Origin: Pseudomonadota bacterium
GTDB lineage: Bacteria; Pseudomonadota; Gammaproteobacteria; Pseudomonadales; Pseudomonadaceae
Length of the DNA: 45,124 bases
Direction: 5' to 3'
Assembly (NCBI GenBank): GCA_023388335.1
Contig: JAEWGL010000065.1
Location: 1-45,124 of the forward strand
Within the stretch, counting starts at the first letter, position 1. Each line of letters starts with the position of its first letter. The notes under the pieces are model-generated. The model worked only from the letters and a program-made list of their open reading frames with translations. It was not told the origin of the DNA and searched no databases. The position numbers were made by a program, and so were the translations under genes. This document shows positions 40,181 to 45,124 of this stretch, in pieces.

Positions 40181-41050
40181 ATGAACCTGTGGACCGTCCT
40201 GGCCGACCAGCCGCTGTTTTTCCTGTCGATGGCGGCCGTGCTTGGCCTGCTGGTGGGCAGCTTCCTCAATGTGCTGGTCCATCGCCTGCCGATCATGCTC
40301 GAACGCCAATGGCAGCGCGAAGCCCAGGAGGCACTGGGGCTGCCGACCATGGCCCACGCACCGTTCAACCTGTGTCTGCCCGCCTCCCACTGCCCTCACT
40401 GTGGCCACCGAATCCGCGCCTGGGAAAACATTCCGCTGCTCAGCTACCTGGCCCTGCGCGGTCGCTGCTCGGCGTGCCGCAGCCCGATCAGCATGCGTTA
40501 CCCGTTGGTGGAATTGGGCTGCGCGGTGCTGACGCTGCTCGCGGCCTGGCACGCCGGGCCGACCCTGCAGGCGCTGGCGCTGATGCTGCTGGGCTGGTGT
40601 CTGCTGGCTTTGAGCCTGATCGACAGCGAACACCAACTGCTGCCGGATGTGCTGGTGCTGCCGATGCTATGGCTGGGGTTGATCGTCAACGCCAGTGGCC
40701 TGTTCGTGCCGCTGGAGCAGGCGTTATGGGGCGTGGTGGTCGGCTACCTGAGCCTGTGGTCGGTGTTCTGGCTGTTCAAGCTGGTGACCGGCAAGGACGG
40801 CATGGGCTACGGCGACTTCAAGCTGATGGCGCTGATCGGCGCCTGGGGCGGCTGGCAAGTGCTGCCGTTGACCCTGCTGTTGTCGTCGGTGGTCGGGGCG
40901 CTGGTCGGGCTGTGCCTGCTGCGCTTGCGCAATGCCTCGATGGGTACCGCCATGCCTTTTGGGCCGTACTTGGCGATTGCGGGCTGGATCGCAGTGCTCT
41001 GGGGTGGTGAAATAAGCACCTTCTACCTGCAACTGATCGGACTTTCATGA
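40181..41050 (+). CDS. pilD: Prepilin peptidase/N-methyltransferase PilD
   Basis: 289 residues, polytopic. The zinc-binding cysteines are at 71, 74 (CPHC) and 96, 99 (CSAC) in the cytoplasmic loop. The two aspartates of the protease site are Asp148 (LIDSE) and Asp212 (GYGDFK). It cleaves leader peptides of type IV pilin and type II pseudopilins and N-methylates the new end. It follows pilC at one base and overlaps coaE by 4 bp. Confidence 0.95.
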   Translation: MNLWTVLADQPLFFLSMAAVLGLLVGSFLNVLVHRLPIMLERQWQREAQEALGLPTMAHAPFNLCLPASHCPHCGHRIRAWENIPLLSYLALRGRCSACRSPISMRYPLVELGCAVLTLLAAWHAGPTLQALALMLLGWCLLALSLIDSEHQLLPDVLVLPMLWLGLIVNASGLFVPLEQALWGVVVGYLSLWSVFWLFKLVTGKDGMGYGDFKLMALIGAWGGWQVLPLTLLLSSVVGALVGLCLLRLRNASMGTAMPFGPYLAIAGWIAVLWGGEISTFYLQLIGLS

Positions 41051-41670
41051 CGACTGCGGCATTCACACCCTGGATACTCGGGCTGACCGGTGGCATCGGC
41101 AGCGGCAAGAGCGCTGCGGCGCAACGCTTCGTCGAGCTGGGCGTGCACCTGGTCGATGCCGACCAGGCGGCGCGTTGGGTCGTTGAACCGGGGCGCCCTG
41201 CCCTGGCCAGCATCATCGAGCGTTTCGGCCCTGGCGTACTGCTGGAAAACGGCCAGCTCGACCGTGCCGCCCTGCGCGCGCTGATCTTCGCCGACCCTAC
41301 GCAACGGCAATGGCTGGAACAGCTGCTGCATCCGTTGATCGGCCAGGAGATCTTTAGTTACCTGGCCAAGGCAGAATCCCCTTATGCGGTGTTCGTCTCG
41401 CCGCTGATGATCGAATCCGGCCAGCACCGCAAGACCCAACGTCTGCTGGTGATCGACGCTCCCGAAGCGTTGCAGGTGCAACGCACCCTGGCGCGCGACC
41501 AGACCAACCCCGAGCAGGTGCAGGCCATCCTGAAAGCCCAGACCAGCCGTGAAGAGCGCCTGCGCCACGCCGATGACGTGGTGGTCAATGACCGCGACCT
41601 GGCCTGGCTGCACGAACAGATCGATCGCCTGCACCACTTTTACCTGACTTTACGAGGAGGCCAGCCATGA
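41047..41670 (+). CDS. coaE: Dephospho-CoA kinase
   Basis: 207 residues. The Walker A loop is LTGGIGSGKSAAA near residue 15, and VHLVDADQAAR supplies the catalytic Asp. It phosphorylates dephospho-CoA at the ribose 3'-hydroxyl with ATP, the last step of CoA synthesis. The start lies inside the end of pilD (ATGA), and yacG starts inside its end: the pilCD-coaE-yacG operon of Pseudomonas. Normal length. Confidence 0.95.
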   Translation: MTTAAFTPWILGLTGGIGSGKSAAAQRFVELGVHLVDADQAARWVVEPGRPALASIIERFGPGVLLENGQLDRAALRALIFADPTQRQWLEQLLHPLIGQEIFSYLAKAESPYAVFVSPLMIESGQHRKTQRLLVIDAPEALQVQRTLARDQTNPEQVQAILKAQTSREERLRHADDVVVNDRDLAWLHEQIDRLHHFYLTLRGGQP

Positions 41671-41867
41671 GCCAGCCCATGACCGTTGAATGCCCGACCT
41701 GCGGCGCCCCTGTGGAATGGAGTGCGGCCAATGCCTACCGGCCGTTCTGTTCCGACCGCTGCAAGCTGATCGACCTGGGCGCCTGGGCGTCGGAGGAGCA
41801 CAAGATCCCGGTCGCCCCGGACGCCGAGGATGAACTGTTCTCCGGTGAGTTCGACCCCCGCCACTAA
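41667..41867 (+). CDS. yacG: DNA gyrase inhibitor YacG
   Basis: 66 residues. Four zinc cysteines in CPTCGAPV and FCSDRCKLIDLGAW match YacG, a small zinc protein that binds GyrB and inhibits gyrase. AGGAGG is its ribosome binding site, and its ATG overlaps the coaE stop. Acidic C-terminal tail (EDELFSGEFD). It ends 5 bp from the convergent permease gene. Confidence 0.94.
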   Translation: MSQPMTVECPTCGAPVEWSAANAYRPFCSDRCKLIDLGAWASEEHKIPVAPDAEDELFSGEFDPRH

Positions 41868-41872
41868 GCCTG

Positions 41873-42562
41873 TCAGCTCCTGGGCTCGCCGCCTCTCCAT
41901 GGCGCCTGCAGGTAGCGGGTGCGGTTGAAGGTCTCGAGCCAATCGGGGCAGAACACCACCAGCGCGCTGACCACCATCCCGTTGATGAACGCCTCGGGGA
42001 AGATGATCAGCCACAGGTAGCCGACAAAGTCCTCCAGCCACTCGGGCATGGCGAAGCGCCCGTCCAGCCACAGCAGCCCCAGCCCTGCCAGCAGACAGAG
42101 CAAGGCGGTCAGCGCTGCGGCAAAAAAACCCGAGCAGAAGATGTAGACGAACAGATTGCGCGGCTGCGCGCGCTCCACGAGGACCGCGCAGGCCTCGGTG
42201 ACCAGCACCGGCAGGCCGATCAGCAGCAGGCCATTGATTCCCATGGCCGCCAGGTCCTGGCGGCCCATCACCCCTAACCCAAGCTGTGCGAGCAGGCCGG
42301 CAATGATCGCCAGCGGCCAGTCCAGCAGCAAAGTGACGGCGGTCATGCCGATGATGTGATAGGAAACGCCGGTGTCGAAGTCGCGTCTGACCAGCCACAA
42401 GGCGAACAGCGCGAAGACGGCGCCGAACAGCAGGTGCTGGCGGCGCCGGTCGCTGAACAGCTCGACCCAGCCACTGCGCGCCGCGGCCCAGACCAGCAAC
42501 GGCGCATAACCCAGCCAGCTCAGGGTCAGGCTGGTATCGGACAAGACCTGTGCGCTGATCAC
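41873..42562 (-). CDS. Energy-coupling factor-type permease (CbiM-like), orphan
   Basis: About 229 residues with six or seven helices, matching the CbiM-type energy-coupling-factor permease family. The stretch DFDTGVSYHIIGMTAVTLLL provides the histidine-containing region typical of metal transport, and LWLIIFPEAFINGMVVSALV follows later. No ATPase (CbiO) or CbiQ partner is beside it, so it stands alone, as in other Pseudomonas (PAO1 PA4532 region, from memory). Metal specificity is unknown. The start is uncertain: GTG at 42562 with GGGAG upstream is used; TTG at 42571 is possible. Confidence 0.72.
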   Translation of the reverse strand: MISAQVLSDTSLTLSWLGYAPLLVWAAARSGWVELFSDRRRQHLLFGAVFALFALWLVRRDFDTGVSYHIIGMTAVTLLLDWPLAIIAGLLAQLGLGVMGRQDLAAMGINGLLLIGLPVLVTEACAVLVERAQPRNLFVYIFCSGFFAAALTALLCLLAGLGLLWLDGRFAMPEWLEDFVGYLWLIIFPEAFINGMVVSALVVFCPDWLETFNRTRYLQAPWRGGEPRS

Positions 42563-42679
42563 CGCCTGCAATGCTCCCGCCGCCTGTGAAGGGTGGGCCG
42601 CCGGCCCGCCGATGCCAAGCCCTGAGTCTAGCGCGCACGTCGAGCCTTGCCGGTCGCGTTTGCGGCTAAGCTTGTTCCC

Positions 42680-43309
42680 ATGGACGACTCAGATTACCTG
42701 CGCCTGCTCACCATTCAGGCCGAACAAGCCAATGCGTTCCTGTCCAACGCGCGCAAATGGGAGCGTGAGCGTTGGGTCTGCCAGCGCCTGCTGCAAGGGT
42801 TGAACATTCCCTACCGCAGCGAGGACTTCACCGCGGCCGGCCAGGAGCCGCCGGACGTACTGTTCCGCGACGCCGCCTTCGAAGTGTTCTTCGTCCTCGA
42901 CGAGGGGCGTCGGCTCAACGATGAATGGCGTGAGGAACTGCAACGCCGGCGTAGCGCGTTCTCGCTCAGTCAGCTGGTGCGTCGCGAGGCACGCCCTCGA
43001 CGTATCAGCGCCCAGGAGCTGCTGCAACGGCTGGCGCCTACCTTGCGCAAGAAGGCCCACAACTACAACGAGCGGGGCCTGGACCTGGGCGAGCTGGACA
43101 TCATTGCCTTCTCCAGCCTCAAGCGCGAAGTGCTCGACCTCAATAGCCATTTTCCGCCGCCCACCGAATACTTGCGACAAGGCTGGCGCTCGCTGTCGCT
43201 GGTCGGCCCGACCTTCGCGCGGGTGCTGTTCGCCCATCCCGACGCGCCGGACTTCCTTCGCGGCAACCTGGGGCGCAGTATTGTCTTCGATGTGGGTATC
43301 AGCCTTTGA
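42680..43309 (+). CDS. DUF1780 putative endonuclease-like protein
   Basis: 209 residues. Conserved features: NARKWERERWVCQRLLQGLN, then EPPDVLFRDAAFEVFFVLDEG with an acidic D...E pair resembling a PD-(D/E)XK core. DUF1780 is listed as putative endonuclease; activity has not been shown to my knowledge. Its place between the permease and ndh is conserved in Pseudomonas. Start at 42680 (MDDSDYLRLL); an upstream in-frame codon would add 11 unrelated residues. Confidence 0.8.
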   Translation: MDDSDYLRLLTIQAEQANAFLSNARKWERERWVCQRLLQGLNIPYRSEDFTAAGQEPPDVLFRDAAFEVFFVLDEGRRLNDEWREELQRRRSAFSLSQLVRREARPRRISAQELLQRLAPTLRKKAHNYNERGLDLGELDIIAFSSLKREVLDLNSHFPPPTEYLRQGWRSLSLVGPTFARVLFAHPDAPDFLRGNLGRSIVFDVGISL

Positions 43310-43439
43310 TCCACTGCCCCGTGCAAAGGAGATGGCGTACACTCGGCGCCGTTGATACAACGTATTATCATTCGTTATCAAGACCTTCGAACCCTGTAGC
43401 GTTTCCACAGTCACAAGCGTCTATCTGACGAGGCCTCCC

Positions 43440-43613
43440 ATGACCAGCCGCCTGAATCCCGATGATCAGCGTCGTGTCGATGAGTACCTGCAAGCCCCCC
43501 AGCACCAAGTCGAGCGCAAGCCTTTCCGGCCCTGGCTGCTCCTTGTGCTGGTGGTGGCGGTGACCATCGGCCTGGGCCTGTTGAGCCGCCTCCTGAGTCA
43601 ACTGGTGCTATGA
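43440..43613 (+). CDS. DUF3094 small membrane protein
   Basis: 57 residues: an N-terminal soluble half (MTSRLNPDDQRRVDEYLQAP) and one C-terminal helix (WLLLVLVVAVTIGLGLLSRL). It matches DUF3094, a small Pseudomonas family next to ndh. Function unknown. It is likely anchored in the inner membrane with its N-terminus in the cytoplasm. GAGGCCTCCC precedes the ATG. The adjacent ndh gene starts 84 bp on. Confidence 0.75.
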   Translation: MTSRLNPDDQRRVDEYLQAPQHQVERKPFRPWLLLVLVVAVTIGLGLLSRLLSQLVL

Positions 43614-43697
43614 GCTGCCTTGCGCTCGCCCGACCTGCCCGCCCCATGTGGCCGGCCACTCAGGACCCGAATTCCGTAAACCTTATGAGATATCCCC

Positions 43698-44993
43698 ATG
43701 ACTCATCGCATCGTGATTGTCGGCGGCGGCGCCGGCGGCCTGGAACTGGCGACCCGCCTGGGTAAGACCCTGGGCAAGCGTGGCAAGGCCGAGGTCACCC
43801 TGGTGGACGCCAATTTGACGCACATCTGGAAGCCATTGCTGCACGAGGTGGCCGCCGGCTCGCTGAATTCTTCCGAAGACGAACTCAACTACGTGGCCCA
43901 GGCCAAGTGGAATCACTTCCAGTTCCAGCTCGGGCGCATGAGCGGCCTGGACCGGGAGATCCAGCAGATCCAGCTGGCCGCGACCCTCGACGAAGAGGGC
44001 CGTGAACTCCTGCCCGCGCGCACCCTGGCGTACGACACCCTGGTCATTGCCGTGGGCAGCAATACCAATGACTTCGGCACCCTGGGCGCCGCCCAGCACT
44101 GCCTGTTCCTCGACACCCGCAAGCAGGCCGAGCGCTTCCATCAGCAATTGCTCAATCACTACCTGCGTGCCCATGCCGGTGACGTGGCCAGCGAGAAGAT
44201 CAGCGTGGCCATCGTCGGTGCCGGCGCCACGGGCGTGGAGCTGGCCGCCGAGTTGCACCACGCCGCGCACGAACTGGCCGCCTATGGTCTGGACCGCATT
44301 CAGCCCAAGGACATGCACATCACCGTGATCGAAGCCGGTCCGCGCGTGCTGCCAGCACTGCCCGAGCGTATCAGCGTGCCCGTGCACAAGACCCTGGAGA
44401 AGCTCGGCATCACCGTGATGACCAACGCTACCGTCAGCGAAGTGACCGCCGAAGGCCTGAAGACCGCCAGCGGCGAGGTGATCCAGGCCAGCCTCAAGGT
44501 GTGGGCCGCCGGCATCCGTGCGCCGGGTTTTCTCAAGGACATCGACGGCCTGGAGACCAACCGTATCAACCAGCTGGTGGTGCGTCCGACCTTGCAGACC
44601 ACCCTGGACGACAACATCTTCGCCTTCGGAGACTGCGCCGCCTGCCCGCAACCGGGCAGTGACCGCAACGTGCCGCCCCGCGCCCAGGCCGCGCACCAGC
44701 AGGCCTCGATGCTCGCCAAGAGCCTCTCGGCACGTTTGGAAGGCAAGGCATTGCCGACCTATGCCTACAAGGATTACGGCTCCCTGGTGTCGCTCTCACG
44801 CTTCTCGGCGGTGGGCAACCTGATGGGCAACCTGACCGGCAGCGTGATGCTCGAAGGTTGGCTGGCGCGGATGTTCTACGTCTCGCTGTACCGCATGCAC
44901 CAGATGGCGCTGTACGGGACCTTCCGCACCTTGATGCTGATGCTGGGTAGCCGGATCGGCCGTGGGACCGAGCCGCGGTTGAAGTTGCACTGA
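43698..44993 (+). CDS. ndh: Type II NADH dehydrogenase
   Basis: 431 residues. The FAD-binding N-terminus is IVIVGGGAGGLELATRLGK, the NADH site is VAIVGAGATGVELAAELHH, and IFAFGDCAACPQPG is the second FAD motif. The C-terminal DYGSLVSLSRFSAVGNLMGN and the amphipathic tail bind the membrane. It passes electrons from NADH to ubiquinone without proton pumping. Standard length, intact; alone on its transcript apart from the small gene before it. Confidence 0.94.
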   Translation: MTHRIVIVGGGAGGLELATRLGKTLGKRGKAEVTLVDANLTHIWKPLLHEVAAGSLNSSEDELNYVAQAKWNHFQFQLGRMSGLDREIQQIQLAATLDEEGRELLPARTLAYDTLVIAVGSNTNDFGTLGAAQHCLFLDTRKQAERFHQQLLNHYLRAHAGDVASEKISVAIVGAGATGVELAAELHHAAHELAAYGLDRIQPKDMHITVIEAGPRVLPALPERISVPVHKTLEKLGITVMTNATVSEVTAEGLKTASGEVIQASLKVWAAGIRAPGFLKDIDGLETNRINQLVVRPTLQTTLDDNIFAFGDCAACPQPGSDRNVPPRAQAAHQQASMLAKSLSARLEGKALPTYAYKDYGSLVSLSRFSAVGNLMGNLTGSVMLEGWLARMFYVSLYRMHQMALYGTFRTLMLMLGSRIGRGTEPRLKLH

Positions 44994-44998
44994 GTGAT

Positions 44999-45030
44999 GC
45001 GGTGCCGGTCATGACAATGATCGGCACCGC
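44999..45030 (+). terminator. Hairpin after ndh
   Basis: GCGGTGCCG (44999-45007) and CGGCACCGC (45022-45030) pair over nine bases. It begins 5 bp after the ndh stop. No long T-run follows, so termination here is probable but not certain. Confidence 0.55.
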
Positions 45031-45043
45031 TTGCGCGGCTCTG

Positions 45044-45090
45044 TGTAGGAGCGGCCTTGTGCCGCGATCGGGCCCGAAGGGGCCGTAATA
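45044..45090. repeat. REP-like intergenic repeat
   Basis: TGTAGGAGCGGCCTTGTGCC followed by GCGATCGGGCCCGAAGGGGCC is the typical Pseudomonas REP form, here with its hairpin GGGCCC-GAAG-GGGCC. A single unit close to the right edge. Confidence 0.7.
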
Positions 45091-45124
45091 CTGCAATTTT
45101 GGTATTTCTGACACACCGTATACG

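Noticed and set aside
42572..42680. Cobalamin riboswitch before the CbiM-like gene
   Set aside because: No B12-box-like sequence is seen in the short gap.
1..45124. CRISPR array or defence system
   Set aside because: No regularly spaced repeats and no cas, restriction or abortive-infection genes were recognised other than the zeta relic.

Overview
The window reads as chromosome of a Pseudomonas of the P. putida group. The evidence is uniformly GC-rich coding sequence, a short LOV photoreceptor almost identical in layout to the P. putida SB1-LOV protein, an hmgABC-type homogentisate cluster with its IclR-type regulator, putida-style REP sequences, and the pilA-pilC-pilD-coaE-yacG-ndh order known from Pseudomonas. 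About 54 protein genes, one tRNA, two decayed genes and several regulatory sites can be supported. No complete mobile element, CRISPR array or rRNA gene was seen.

Layout. 1-2,109 (-): an efflux pair (FUSC membrane protein running off the edge, NodT-type outer-membrane lipoprotein) divergent from a LysR regulator. 3,374-4,345 (+): a 2-hydroxyacid dehydrogenase. 4,407-7,206 (-): a three-gene O-antigen/lipid glucosylation cluster (Gtr type). 7,278-9,239: EamA exporter divergent from an AraC regulator. 9,288-11,496 (-): an iron-responsive membrane operon (DUF3649, PepSY, DUF3325) behind a Fur box. 11,807-15,587: housekeeping and stress genes (hpf-like, DUF3509, psiE, LexA-controlled yebG, leucine dehydrogenase, SirB1-like).

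15,581-19,809: homogentisate catabolism (maiA, fahA, hmgA in one minus-strand operon) divergent from hmgR, with a perfect 17-bp palindromic operator between them. 19,810-20,342 is a long gap with a candidate small RNA and a REP pair. 20,343-24,513: SDR dehydrogenase, Asp-nucleophile alpha/beta hydrolase, LrgAB and its divergent LysR regulator. 24,514-29,336 is the most interesting functional neighbourhood: flavodoxin, blue-light LOV protein, PilZ-like protein, a CarH/LitR-like MerR regulator, an ABM-fold membrane protein, and the coupled genes folM, DUF1244 and hopJ-like. 29,320-33,883 holds a hydrolase, two GNATs, fabV, a methyltransferase remnant and a nucleotidyltransferase.

33,884-38,194 looks accessory: a strongly structured intergenic element, a complete arsRBCH operon, and a zeta-toxin relic (internally deleted and interrupted by a stop codon) followed by an intact 54-residue partner gene. 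It ends at tRNA-Thr(CGU). From 38,341 onward the conserved pil-coaE-yacG-ndh block begins, with pilB missing from its expected place between pilA and pilC.
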